From Flaviaestuariibacter flavus (GTDB lineage: Bacteria > Bacteroidota > Bacteroidia > Chitinophagales > Chitinophagaceae), in NCBI RefSeq assembly GCF_004337505.1, contig NZ_SJZI01000042.1, positions 62,001-126,000 on the forward strand: 64,000 nucleotides of DNA, in the 5' to 3' direction. A program made the position numbers and the translations under genes. The notes below the pieces were generated by a model that did not search any database, had not been told where the DNA came from, and worked only from the letters and a program-made list of their open reading frames with translations. Shown one piece after another: positions 44,521 to 52,691 of this stretch; the stretch's first letter is position 1; each line of letters starts with the position of its first letter.

Positions 44521-44852
44521 GGCGGTAAGCTAGCAAGGGGGACGGGCCTGGCCATGAGGATTTCAACAGGAATTGGTGGGTTTTTCCCGGGGTTGATGCC
44601 GGGGTGGGCAGGCGCCGCCGCTATGCGGCGCATCGCTACAAGCATCGCTGCACCGACCTGCTCCCCTCTCCCTCCGGGAGACGGGTTGGGGGTGAGGGGA
44701 AGGGAGCACCCGCCAACGGCGGTTCAGGGTCCCCGACCCGCATACTAACGGCGGCATCACTGCCAACCGGGGGCATCCTTCGACTCCGCTGCGCTCCGCT
44801 CAGGATGACAAGGTGCGGGCGCGCCTTTAAATCAGACGTCAGACATCCGACT
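44521..44852. other. Repeat-filled gap
   Basis: It contains a half copy of the CCCCTCTCCCT palindromic family (44660-44707, related to the rlmD insert), a CATCCTTCGACTCCGCTGCG-type element at 44776-44812, and heptamers AATCAGACGTCAGACATCC at about 44829-44850. There is no gene. Confidence 0.7.
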
Positions 44853-46226
44853 TCAGCGATTCCTTTCGCGCCATTGCTGGCTGAAGCTCTTTTTCGGGAA
44901 GTGCAGGGGGCTGCGGTGCTTTTTCCAGTCGGGCACGAAGGTGTTGACCACCCAGCCTTTGATGCGGCCGGAGGCGAGGTCCATAAGGGAGCGCTTGAGC
45001 ATGGCCATTTTCCAGAAACGCCAGGCGGTGCGTTCGCCGAAGGTGTAGGCGCCGCTCTCCACCGCTTCGGCGCGGTTGTCGAGCAGCAGCTCGTGCAGGT
45101 TGATTTTGACGGCGCATACCTCGGTGCAGTTGCCGCACAGCGAGGAGGCGTAGGAGAGATGCTTGTATTCGCCGAGGTCTTTGAGGTGCGGGGTGATGAC
45201 CGAGCCGATGGGACCGCTGTAGGTGGTGCCGTAGGCGTGGCCGCCGATGTTCTTGTACACGGGGCAGGCGTTGAGGCAGGCGCCGCAGCGGATGCAGTAG
45301 AGGCTTTCGCGCTGCTTCGGGTTCTGGAGGATGTTGGTGCGCCCGTTGTCGAGCAGGATCACGTACATCTCCTCGGGGCCGTCTTCTTCCTCACGGCGCT
45401 TTGGGCCGGAGATGATGGAGTTGTAAACGGTCATGCGCTGGCCGGTGCCGTAGGTGGCCAGCAGGGGCCAGAAGAGCGCGAGGTCGGTGATGGAAGGCAG
45501 CACCTTTTCGATACCTACGATGGCGATATGGGTGCGCGGGTAGGAGCAGGAGAGACGCCCGTTGCCTTCGTTTTCGGTAACGGCGATGGAGCCGGTATCG
45601 GCAAGGATAAAGTTGGCGCCGGTGATGCCGATCTCGGCCTGGCGGTATTTTTCGCGAAGCTTTTCACGCGCAACGAGTGTCAGCTGCTGCGGCGTGAGGT
45701 GGGGCGGCGTGCCCAGCTTGTCGGCGAAAAGACGGGCTACGTCCTCCTTGCTCTTGTGCATGGCGGGCGTCACGATGTGGTAGGGCGGCTCGTCGTCGAG
45801 CTGCTGGATGTATTCGCCCAGGTCGGTCTCCACGCTTTCGATGCCGTGCTTGTTGAGGAATTTATTGAGGTGCAGTTCCTCGGTCACCATGCTCTTGCTC
45901 TTGACGATGGAGCGGCAGTCTTTTTCGCGGGCGATGCGCAGGATGTGCTCGTTGGCTTCCTCGGCGGTTTCGGCCCAGAGCACCTTGACGCCGTTTTTGG
46001 TGGCGGCGGCCTCGTAGGTCTCCAGTTGCTTGTCGAGGGTTTCGATGGCGCGCCACTTCACATTCTTGGCGCGCTCGCGGGCGAGGTGCACGTCGGTAAA
46101 CTGCTGCTTGCCTACGGGTACCACGGCATTGTAGCGGGCAATATTGAAGTTGATCTTGCGGCGGTGTTCCTTATCGGCCGCTTTGATCGTGCTTTTGGCG
46201 TGGAAGGTGGATGCTTGGTCGGACAT
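44853..46226 (-). CDS. LutB-like iron-sulfur protein
   Basis: The 457-residue protein has an N-terminal LUD domain and two 4Fe-4S clusters (CIRCGACLNACPVY; CGNCTEVCAV) in the C-terminal third, the LutB/YkgF architecture of the L-lactate oxidation complex LutABC. The substrate is likely lactate, but no lutA or lutC was recognised here. Its start overlaps the stop of the DUF3109 gene by one base, so the two are coupled. A Cys-rich partner supports a redox role. Confidence 0.88.
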   Translation of the reverse strand: MSDQASTFHAKSTIKAADKEHRRKINFNIARYNAVVPVGKQQFTDVHLARERAKNVKWRAIETLDKQLETYEAAATKNGVKVLWAETAEEANEHILRIAREKDCRSIVKSKSMVTEELHLNKFLNKHGIESVETDLGEYIQQLDDEPPYHIVTPAMHKSKEDVARLFADKLGTPPHLTPQQLTLVAREKLREKYRQAEIGITGANFILADTGSIAVTENEGNGRLSCSYPRTHIAIVGIEKVLPSITDLALFWPLLATYGTGQRMTVYNSIISGPKRREEEDGPEEMYVILLDNGRTNILQNPKQRESLYCIRCGACLNACPVYKNIGGHAYGTTYSGPIGSVITPHLKDLGEYKHLSYASSLCGNCTEVCAVKINLHELLLDNRAEAVESGAYTFGERTAWRFWKMAMLKRSLMDLASGRIKGWVVNTFVPDWKKHRSPLHFPKKSFSQQWRERNR

Positions 46227-46819
46227 CAGGCTTTGTTGGCGGCTTTAGCGTCGAAATGGGCGATGGCGATCTGGTGGAGGGTTTCGTAAAATTCCTTGCC
46301 GAAGCGGCGCTCGATGGGCTCCTGGAGAAACTGGTACACCGGCATCTTGGCTTTTTTGCCGAGGCTGCAGGCAGGGCGGCAGAGCGTTTCGCGCGGCTCG
46401 TAGTTGACCATGGTATAGCTCTTTCCCTCCGTGATGCGGATGGGGAAGAGGTGGCAGGAGATGGGCTTTTTCCAGTCGAGCTTGCCTTCGAGGTAAGCGG
46501 CTTCGATGCCGCACTTGATGATGCCGTGCTCATCGCGGAAGCCGTAGGCGCATAAGCCGCCGTCGATGGTGGGCGTCACCCAGCCAAACTCGCGGTCATA
46601 GATATAGCGGCCCTGCCGCTTCAGCTCGGCCTTTCCTTCGGGCGTGAGGTAGGGCTCGAAGGCCTCGAAATGCTTGTCCAGCTGGCCTTTCTCCTCTTCG
46701 GTGAGCGGGGCGCCGGCGTCGCCGTCCTCGCAGCAGCCGCCCTTGCACTTGGCAAGGTCGCAGATGAATTTCGCTTCCACCACCTCGTCACTCACCAGTA
46801 TGTTGTCAATCGCGATCAA
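46226..46819 (-). CDS. DUF3109 family Cys-rich protein
   Basis: The 197-residue protein begins MIAIDNILVSDEVVEAKFIC and has many Cys (CDLAKCKGGCCEDGDAG; ISCHLFPI; ETLCRPACSLG), typical of DUF3109, probably metal- or Fe-S-binding. The start is TTG at 46819. No in-frame ATG precedes the conserved N-terminus, and a consensus -7 element (TAACTTTG at 46834-46841, minus) lies 14 bases upstream. It overlaps the following LutB-like gene. Confidence 0.85.
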   Translation of the reverse strand: MIAIDNILVSDEVVEAKFICDLAKCKGGCCEDGDAGAPLTEEEKGQLDKHFEAFEPYLTPEGKAELKRQGRYIYDREFGWVTPTIDGGLCAYGFRDEHGIIKCGIEAAYLEGKLDWKKPISCHLFPIRITEGKSYTMVNYEPRETLCRPACSLGKKAKMPVYQFLQEPIERRFGKEFYETLHQIAIAHFDAKAANKA

Positions 46820-46833
46820 ATCAGGAATTTTTG

Positions 46834-46841
46834 CAAAGTTA
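46834..46841 (-). promoter_or_regulatory. -7 element (TAACTTTG) for DUF3109-lutB
   Basis: This is an exact minus-strand match. It supports the unusual TTG start at 46819. Confidence 0.5.
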
Positions 46842-46869
46842 GGAAATCAGCGCCGCAAGCGGCGGAGAG

Positions 46870-46982
46870 AACGAACGCGTATTCCGCTTGCGGAATAGGC
46901 GGATTGCTTATGATTTGTTATGATTGGCTGACGCACGCATCTAAAACTGCGTCAATCAAAAAAATCATAAAAATCTGCGTTC
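46870..46982. repeat. AACGCAGATTTTTTATGAT-type repeat
   Basis: It ends in ATCATAAAAATCTGCGTTC and contains ATTCCGCTTGCGGAATAGGC and TATGATTTGTTATGATTGGC. The same blocks occur at 47622-47726 in another order, on the other side of gldD. Confidence 0.65.
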
Positions 46983-46999
46983 TTTCTCTTCTTCGGCGG

Positions 47000-47584
47000 C
47001 TAGCGCCACTGCAGCGTGTTGATCAGGTGCTCCACATCCTGGCGGAGAAAATCGCTCACCGGCTTCAGCGAGTCTTCGTTGGGCGTGGCGTTGAAGTAAA
47101 GCGCGCCGCGGAGGAAGTGCCTGGTGGAATCGGTGAGGAAGAACTGGGTGCCGGTGGCCGTGTTACCGCGTAGCGTGATGAACACGCCTTCGATGCCGTT
47201 GGGCGATACGAAGGGCTTGTGGTCGATGGCGGAAGCCTTGTAGGTATGTTGCTTGTAGGAAAGCTCGTAGGCGTCGGCAACGAGTGAGTCGAACTTGTTG
47301 CGACCGATCTCCTTGTAAGAAAGGTGGATGCGCCCGCCGAACTGCGGGAAGTCGATGTTGAGCCAGTACGGGTTTTCGGCAAGCTCGTCGAAGAAAAGGG
47401 TATCGCGTACCACCTGCCCGTATTTCGGGTATTCGAATGTATATGGGAACCCGGGCTGGTCGAAGCGCACGTATTCCTTCTTCGGTAGCTCAATGCGGAA
47501 GTAGCCGCGCGGCTTTACCGTGTAATCGCTGTTGCAGGCGGCGATGAGAAGGGAAAGAAACAGCAAGGGGGCGAGGCGCTTCAT
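47000..47584 (-). CDS. gldD: Gliding motility lipoprotein GldD
   Basis: The 194-residue lipoprotein has signal MKRLAPLLFLSLLIAACN with lipidation at Cys17. The body matches GldD (RGYFRIELPKKEYVRF; YPKYGQVVRDT; RIHLSYKEIG; HTYKASAIDHKPF). GldD is required for gliding and the type IX secretion system in Flavobacterium. In bacteria that do not glide, homologues persist with gldE. It lies downstream of gldE on the same strand, with a repeat-filled gap of about 130 bases. Confidence 0.92.
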   Translation of the reverse strand: MKRLAPLLFLSLLIAACNSDYTVKPRGYFRIELPKKEYVRFDQPGFPYTFEYPKYGQVVRDTLFFDELAENPYWLNIDFPQFGGRIHLSYKEIGRNKFDSLVADAYELSYKQHTYKASAIDHKPFVSPNGIEGVFITLRGNTATGTQFFLTDSTRHFLRGALYFNATPNEDSLKPVSDFLRQDVEHLINTLQWR

Positions 47585-47621
47585 GGGTGCAAGTTAAGGC
47601 TGCTGCGCAGCGGGAAAGAAG

Positions 47622-47726
47622 GAACGCAGATTTTTTATGATCTGTTATGATGAACGCAGATATCGGTACCAACATGCGTGCAAATCATAACCGATCTGCA
47701 TATTCCGCCTGCGGGATCAGCGTTCC
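47622..47726. repeat. AACGCAGATTTTTTATGAT-type repeat, second copy
   Basis: It contains GAACGCAGATTTTTTATGAT, CTGTTATGATGAACGCAGAT and ATTCCGCCTGCGGGAT. It shares blocks with 46870-46982. Confidence 0.65.
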
Positions 47727-49072
47727 TTCTCTTCGCGCGTCACTTTAACGCTGGTGATGCGGTTGCGGCTGATCTCGAGCACGGTGAACAGGTAGTTGCC
47801 CGCGCGCACCGAGGAATTGATCTCTGGAAAGGCGCCGGCGATCTCGAGTACGAGGCCGCCCACTGAGTCGCTCTCGCCCTTGTAGGAGTCGAAGGTGTCG
47901 AGGGGCAGGCGCATGGCGCGGCACATGTCGTGGAGCATCAGCTTGGCGTCGACGATCCAGGTGTTTTCGTCCACGGCCTTCACGCTGGTTTCTTCTTCGT
48001 CAAATTCATCGCGGATGTCGCCGATGATCTCTTCGAGAATGTCTTCCATGGTGACGATGCCCGAGGTGCCGCCGAATTCATCCACCACTACGGCAAAGTG
48101 AATGCGCTTGGCCTGGAACTCCTTCAACAGGTCTTTGATGTATTTGTTTTCGGGCACGAAGTAGGGCGGGCGGATCAGCAGGTGCCAGTCGAAGGTGCCG
48201 CCCTCGTTGAGATGTGCCAGGAGGTCTTTGGTGTTGATAATGCCGACGATATTATCGAGGTTGGTCTTGTAAACCGGGAGGCGCGAATAGTGGAGCTCCT
48301 CTACGCGGCGCACCACGTCGGCAAAGGGCAGGGTGTGGTCGAGGCCGTTCACTTCCATGCGGAACTTCATGATCTGCCGCACCGTGATGTTGCCGAACTT
48401 GACGATGCCCTTGAGGATGTTCTTTTCCTCGATTGTGCTTTCGGCGGAGTTTACCTCGATGGCGGCGTCGAGCTCGCGCATGGAAGCGCTCTGGTGCTCG
48501 TGCACGCCCGAGCGCTGCGCGATGCCGTCGGCAATGCCCACCATCTGCAGCGATACGCGGCGCAGCAGCAGGTGAAGAAACTCCACCACCGACGCGGCGA
48601 AATAGGCGAAGCGCAGGTTGTGCTGGGTGGCCCACACCTTCGGCAGGATCTTTCCGATCAGCACGAGGATAAAGGCTATGGATACGATCTTGATCAACCA
48701 CTGAAGCCAGGCCGGGTGCAGGGCCTGCAGGGCCGGCGTAAGCAGGAAGTTGGACAGAATGATGATGGCGATGTTGAAAAAGGTTCCGGCGATGAGCAGC
48801 GAGGTATACACCGCCTTGCGCTCTTCGAGCAGGGTAACGATGCGGCGGGCGGCGTCGTGCTGCTTGGTACGCAGCATGTTCACGTCTTTGGTCTGCAGGG
48901 TAAAGAGCGCCACTTCCGAGCCCGAGGTGATGAAGCTGAGGAGCAGCAGGATGGCCAGCAGCACGCCGAGGAAAACGGCGCTCTGCGAGTTGACGTACAG
49001 GAGCGTGAGGGTGGAAGGGTGAAAGAATTGGGCAGCCGTGTGGTGGTCCAAAGCAAGGAATTTGGTGAACAA
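47717..49072 (-). CDS. gldE: Gliding-associated CNNM/CBS membrane protein GldE
   Basis: The 451-residue protein has a DUF21/CNNM transmembrane domain (about residues 30-190), a CBS pair (about 200-340: SRLPVYKTNLDNIVGIINTK; HFAVVVDEFGGTSGIVTMED) and a CorC-like C-terminal domain. The adjacent gldD supports GldE over a generic hemolysin or CorC transporter. The start is uncertain: TTG 49072 is the first codon in frame consistent with the length, and a TAAATTTG element lies at 49115-49122. Confidence 0.88.
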   Translation of the reverse strand: MFTKFLALDHHTAAQFFHPSTLTLLYVNSQSAVFLGVLLAILLLLSFITSGSEVALFTLQTKDVNMLRTKQHDAARRIVTLLEERKAVYTSLLIAGTFFNIAIIILSNFLLTPALQALHPAWLQWLIKIVSIAFILVLIGKILPKVWATQHNLRFAYFAASVVEFLHLLLRRVSLQMVGIADGIAQRSGVHEHQSASMRELDAAIEVNSAESTIEEKNILKGIVKFGNITVRQIMKFRMEVNGLDHTLPFADVVRRVEELHYSRLPVYKTNLDNIVGIINTKDLLAHLNEGGTFDWHLLIRPPYFVPENKYIKDLLKEFQAKRIHFAVVVDEFGGTSGIVTMEDILEEIIGDIRDEFDEEETSVKAVDENTWIVDAKLMLHDMCRAMRLPLDTFDSYKGESDSVGGLVLEIAGAFPEINSSVRAGNYLFTVLEISRNRITSVKVTREEKER

Positions 49073-49114
49073 TTGTTTTCCCGGCGCGGGGCCCGGAAAG
49101 CATTTCGAAAGCTA

Positions 49115-49122
49115 CAAATTTA
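49115..49122 (-). promoter_or_regulatory. -7 element (TAAATTTG) upstream of gldE
   Basis: This is an exact minus-strand match about 42 bases before the proposed gldE start. Confidence 0.4.
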
Positions 49123-49187
49123 TCGGGAAACGGGTAACGGCAATCGTGAACCGTGAAATGCGTCGTGCGACGCCGGCGGGCGTAGCC

Positions 49188-49324
49188 CGTCATTGCGAGC
49201 GGAGCGAAGCAAACTCCGGCGTTACGCAGGGTGTTCGTGGCCGAAGACTTTGCGCATTGAAGTCCTCACAGGCGCCGACCAGTCTTAAGGTCGGGGAGTT
49301 TGCTTCGCTTCGCTCGCAATGACG
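49188..49324. repeat. 137-bp MITE-like element, copy 3
   Basis: Its terminal inverted repeats are identical in plan to the copy at 12887. Internal TTACGCAGGGTG and CCAGTCTTAAGGTCG are shared. It occupies most of the gene-free gap between gldE and ssb (49073-49373), which is otherwise empty. Confidence 0.85.
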
Positions 49325-49373
49325 CCAAAGGCGTCGCGCAAGCGACGCCTTTGGAGATCCGCGGCTCACGCCC

Positions 49374-49802
49374 TCAGAACGAGAGGTCCTCGTCACCCCC
49401 GACACCATGATGCGGGGCGCCCGGCTCCATGCCGCCTTCGTTGCTGTAGCCGCCCTGCCCGTTGGCGTCGTTGCGCTTATCGAGCATAATGAGGTTGTCG
49501 CCCACCACCTCGGTGGCAAACTTGCGGTTGTTGTCTTTGTCTTCCCAGCTGCGCGTGCGCAGTCGGCCTTCGATATAAACGAGTGATCCTTTGTGCAGGT
49601 ATTTCTGGGCCAGTTCGGCGAGGCCGCGCCAGAGCACCACGGTGTGCCATTCGGTTTGCGACACGAGTTTGCCCGATCGGTCCTTGAAGGTTTCGGTGGT
49701 GGCCAGCGGGAATTTGGCCACGGCGATATTTCCCTCCAGGAACTGGATATCGGGGTCTTTACCCAGGTTGCCAATCAGCATCACGCGGTTTACGCCTCTC
49801 AT
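49374..49802 (-). CDS. ssb: Single-stranded DNA-binding protein
   Basis: The 142-residue protein has an OB-fold (MRGVNRVMLIGNLGKDPDIQ; TEWHTVVLWRGLAELA; SLVYIEGRLRTRSW), a Gly-rich linker and the acidic C-terminal tip DEDLSF used for partner binding. It protects ssDNA in replication and repair. It sits between mutY and gldE on the same strand, as in many Bacteroidetes. A second ssb gene elsewhere in the genome is possible. Confidence 0.95.
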   Translation of the reverse strand: MRGVNRVMLIGNLGKDPDIQFLEGNIAVAKFPLATTETFKDRSGKLVSQTEWHTVVLWRGLAELAQKYLHKGSLVYIEGRLRTRSWEDKDNNRKFATEVVGDNLIMLDKRNDANGQGGYSNEGGMEPGAPHHGVGGDEDLSF

Positions 49803-49905
49803 ACCGTTCTTTTTTCAGGGGTTAACTGTTTCATCGATTCTTCAAAGCCGTTCATGGCATTGAAACAATCAAATTTGTTGCCAGCAAAAGAGGAAATCTT
49901 TTGAT

Positions 49906-49992
49906 CTCCGATGTGCGATCTCCGATTTGTTTGGTCGTTTCGAGCGCAACCTCATGGAGCTCAATCCTAAATCCGACACCGGAGATTGGAGA
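49906..49992. repeat. GATNNNN heptamers, inverted pair
   Basis: Units GATCTCC, GATGTGC, GATCTCC, GATTTGT occupy about 49903-49930. An inverted set (CCGGAGATTGGAGATC) occupies 49979-49994, next to the mutY stop. Confidence 0.7.
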
Positions 49993-51066
49993 TCACACAT
50001 TTTTCAAAAATGCGCCTACCGTTTTTGGGTAGGGATGCGTGCCAACAGCAGTTTTCGCCACCCATTCAAAGCCGGGAAGAGCCGGACGTTGGTTCAGCTC
50101 CAGGTGTAGAAAGGCAAAGTGGATGAGCTGGTGCGAAAGGCGTTGCCGGCCTTTCCCGCCGGCGCTGATCACACTTGAGGATCCGGGTGCAATCCGGTAC
50201 TCTTTCTGAAGCACATCCAGCAGCTCTTCTTTCGACAGAACGTGCTCCGCCTCCACCAGCAAGGGTTCCCACAGATCCTGCCAGATGTCTTTGCCGCTCC
50301 GCGGATGGAGCGCCACAGCGCCGTTATGCTCCAGCAGGATGTAATGAAACCAGCGCTCGCGAACAGCGGTCTTTTTGGCTTTTACGGGAAGGATGCTCTG
50401 GCGGCCGTGCAGGTAGGCGCCGCAATGGTCGCGGTAAAAGCAGCGGGCGCACTCGGGCACGGGTTTGCACAGGGTGGCGCCGAAATCCATCAGGGCCTGG
50501 TTGTAGATGGCGGCGCGGTCCAGGGGCAGCTCATCCTGGGCTTTTTCCGCAAACCAGCGCTTGCCGGCGGTGCTGTCGATGGGGGTGTCGTTGTTCCAGA
50601 TACGGGAAAGCACGCGGTATACGTTGCCGTCGACAACAGCATAAGGCAGGTTATAGGCAAAGGAAGCGATGGCCGCGGCGGTGTAGGGGCCGATGCCGGG
50701 CAGCGCCAGGATGGCTTCGTAGGTGCCTGGAAAACGGCCGCCGTGCTCATCCGTAATTCTACGGGCGGCGGCGATGAGGTTGCGGCAGCGGGCATAGTAG
50801 CCCAATCCTTCCCAGAGCTTGAAAACAGCGGCTTCCGGCGCGCGGGCAAGGTCCTCAACCGTAGGGAAGGCCGCGAGAAAGCGTTCGTAGTAGCTCCAGC
50901 CTTGCTCCACGCGGGTTTGCTGGAGAATGACCTCCGACAGCCAGATGCGGTAGGGGTCGGTTTCTCCCTTCCAGGGCATGGGCCGGTCGTTTTCCGTGGC
51001 GTTCCAGCGCAGCAGCGCTTCCGCGAAGCGGCCACCCCCTTTTTTTACCCCCTTTCCCTGCTTCAT
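49993..51066 (-). CDS. mutY: A/G-specific adenine glycosylase
   Basis: The 357-residue HhH-GPD glycosylase removes A opposite 8-oxoG. It shows the catalytic Glu region SEVILQQTRVEQG, the HhH ILALPGIGPYTAAAI, Asp in VVDGNVYRVLSR and the 4Fe-4S ligands C-x6-C-x2-C-x5-C (CKPVPECARCFYRDHC). The C-terminal MutT-like domain recognises 8-oxoG. It starts the mutY-ssb-gldE-gldD series and is divergent from the HU gene. Confidence 0.95.
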   Translation of the reverse strand: MKQGKGVKKGGGRFAEALLRWNATENDRPMPWKGETDPYRIWLSEVILQQTRVEQGWSYYERFLAAFPTVEDLARAPEAAVFKLWEGLGYYARCRNLIAAARRITDEHGGRFPGTYEAILALPGIGPYTAAAIASFAYNLPYAVVDGNVYRVLSRIWNNDTPIDSTAGKRWFAEKAQDELPLDRAAIYNQALMDFGATLCKPVPECARCFYRDHCGAYLHGRQSILPVKAKKTAVRERWFHYILLEHNGAVALHPRSGKDIWQDLWEPLLVEAEHVLSKEELLDVLQKEYRIAPGSSSVISAGGKGRQRLSHQLIHFAFLHLELNQRPALPGFEWVAKTAVGTHPYPKTVGAFLKNV

Positions 51067-51106
51067 GCCGGCAGAACAATTTTTTTCAAAAATGGTTTAT
51101 ATTTAC

Positions 51107-51135
51107 TTGACAATCACCGGCTTTCGGATTATATT
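51107..51135 (+). promoter_or_regulatory. Promoter TTGACA-N17-TATATT for the HU gene
   Basis: A -35 box with perfect TTGACA and a -10 of TATATT are separated by exactly 17 bases. This resembles the classical sigma-70 consensus rather than the Bacteroidetes TTG/TAnnTTTG form. It lies 23 bases before ATG 51159. Confidence 0.55.
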
Positions 51136-51158
51136 ACAGACACAAACCTTGAACCGCT

Positions 51159-51449
51159 ATGAGAAAGGCAGATTTAGTCAACCAGATTTCCGAGAAAACG
51201 GGCATTCCAAAGGTAGATGTCCTGATGACCCTCGAAGAGATGTTCCGCGAGATCAAGACCTCACTCTCGAAGGGGGAGAATATCTACATCCGCGGCTTCG
51301 GATCCTTCATTACCAAGAAGCGCGCTGCCAAGATCGGCCGCAACATCAAGAAGAACGTCGCGGTGCACATCCCGGAGCATTTCATTCCCGCGTTCAAGCC
51401 GGCAAAGGAATTTGTTGCCGAGGTGAAGAAAACCACGGTAGCGGAGTAA
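51159..51449 (+). CDS. HU/IHF family DNA-binding protein
   Basis: The 96-residue histone-like protein begins MRKADLVNQISEKTGIPKVD and contains the family signature IYIRGFGSFITKKRAAKIGR and the DNA-intercalating arm (GRNIKKNVAVHIPEHFIPAF). It bends and compacts DNA. It is placed divergently from mutY and upstream of the TPR gene, a conserved Bacteroidetes neighbourhood. A strong consensus promoter suggests high expression. Confidence 0.94.
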   Translation: MRKADLVNQISEKTGIPKVDVLMTLEEMFREIKTSLSKGENIYIRGFGSFITKKRAAKIGRNIKKNVAVHIPEHFIPAFKPAKEFVAEVKKTTVAE

Positions 51450-51485
51450 CTTTGCGGCCTCCCGCGTCACGCGGGATACCGCTGA

Positions 51486-52361
51486 ATGAAGAAACAACAA
51501 TGGACCGTCCTGGGCATCGTTGCCCTGCTGACGATCGGCATTTACGCCCTCACACAATCGCAGATTTTCGGATCCAAGGCTCCGAAAGGCGAGAACACCG
51601 GCTCCACGGTGCACGGCCCCGGCGACGGCCACGATCATGACGCCGCCCCTTTCACAACCGATACCCTACTTGCCCGCGCCCGCCAGCAGCTCGCACCCGC
51701 GCAGCGTGCCCGCCTCGCCCTGCTCGAAAGTTCCATTTCGCGCGGCGACGTGCAGGGGCAGAAAGAGCACCTCTATCACCAGTTGGCTGCCTTCTGGCGC
51801 GACTCTGCACGCCTCTTTGAGCCCTACGCCTGGTACACCGGCGAGGCCGCCCGGTTGGAAAATTCAGAAAAAACCCTCACCTTTGCAGCCCATTTGTTCT
51901 TAAACTCCCTACGCGAGGAGGAAGATCCGGCCCTCAAAAGCTGGAAGGCCCTCCAGGCAAAGGACCTGTTTGAGCGCTCTTTGCAAATCGCCCCGGCAAA
52001 CGATTCCAGCCAGGTGGGTCTCGGTTCCGTCATCCTGTATGGCGGTCTCGGCTCCCCGATGGACGGGATTGCGAAGATCCGCGCCGTGGCCGACCGCGAC
52101 TCGACCAACGCGTATGCCCAGATGACCCTCGGTGAGGCCTCACTGATGTCCGGGCAGACCGACAAGGCCATCGACCGCTTTGAGCGCGTGGTGCGCCTGC
52201 AGCCCAACAGCCCCCAGGCTGTGTTGCTGCTGGCCGACGTGCACGAGCGGGCCGGCCATAAGGCCGACGCGGTACGCTGGTACCGCCGCAGCCTGCAGCT
52301 CGTGCTTCCCGGAGCTGTGAAAGCGGAGGTGGAGCGGAGGATCGCCGAACTGAACAAGTAA
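51486..52361 (+). CDS. Membrane-anchored TPR protein
   Basis: The 291-residue protein has an N-terminal membrane anchor (WTVLGIVALLTIGIYAL, residues 6-22), a His/Asp linker (GPGDGHDHD) and about four tetratricopeptide-like helical repeats, the last two clearest (NAYAQMTLGEASLMSGQTDK; SPQAVLLLADVHERAGHKAD). TPR proteins act as scaffolds. It sits between the HU gene and the 30-residue ribosome-type protein, 36 bases after HU. Confidence 0.82.
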   Translation: MKKQQWTVLGIVALLTIGIYALTQSQIFGSKAPKGENTGSTVHGPGDGHDHDAAPFTTDTLLARARQQLAPAQRARLALLESSISRGDVQGQKEHLYHQLAAFWRDSARLFEPYAWYTGEAARLENSEKTLTFAAHLFLNSLREEEDPALKSWKALQAKDLFERSLQIAPANDSSQVGLGSVILYGGLGSPMDGIAKIRAVADRDSTNAYAQMTLGEASLMSGQTDKAIDRFERVVRLQPNSPQAVLLLADVHERAGHKADAVRWYRRSLQLVLPGAVKAEVERRIAELNK

Positions 52362-52392
52362 TTGATTGATCATTAATAAAATAATTTAAACA

Positions 52393-52485
52393 ATGCCCTG
52401 CGGTAAGAAAAGAAAGCGTCATAAGATCGCTACCCACAAGCGTAAGAAGCGTCTGCGTAAGAATCGTCACAAGAAGCGTAAGTAA
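52393..52485 (+). CDS. AURKAIP1/COX24-domain basic peptide, 30 aa
   Basis: The very short ORF encodes MPCGKKRKRHKIATHKRKKR followed by ten more mostly basic residues (Lys/Arg over half the chain). It matches the AURKAIP1/COX24 domain family, related to mitochondrial small-subunit ribosomal protein mS38. In Bacteroidetes this short protein is usually located upstream of RNase G, as here. It probably binds rRNA on the small ribosomal subunit. It is too short for many gene finders. A strong hairpin terminator follows at 52506-52543. Confidence 0.85.
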   Translation: MPCGKKRKRHKIATHKRKKRLRKNRHKKRK

Positions 52486-52505
52486 GCTTTCGACGCCCCA
52501 CAAAT

Positions 52506-52545
52506 ACGTGCCGGGAAGGACTTCAGTGCCCTTCCCGGCACGTAT
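52506..52545 (+). terminator. Terminator after the HU-TPR-small protein unit
   Basis: A 14-base stem (ACGTGCCGGGAAGG with its partner at 52530-52543) is followed by an AT-rich tail. Confidence 0.75.
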
Positions 52546-52691
52546 ATTTATTGATTGCTGATTGCTTTCCCGAAACTTCGGACCCCTGTGCCGGCATCTC
52601 CCGTTCCTGTCCTTCTCTCTAGGTTCCTGCAGCACCCGGCCCCAGAGGCGCAATCGGCGTCTATTTCCCCTTTACCCAAAGCTGTAGTAAT

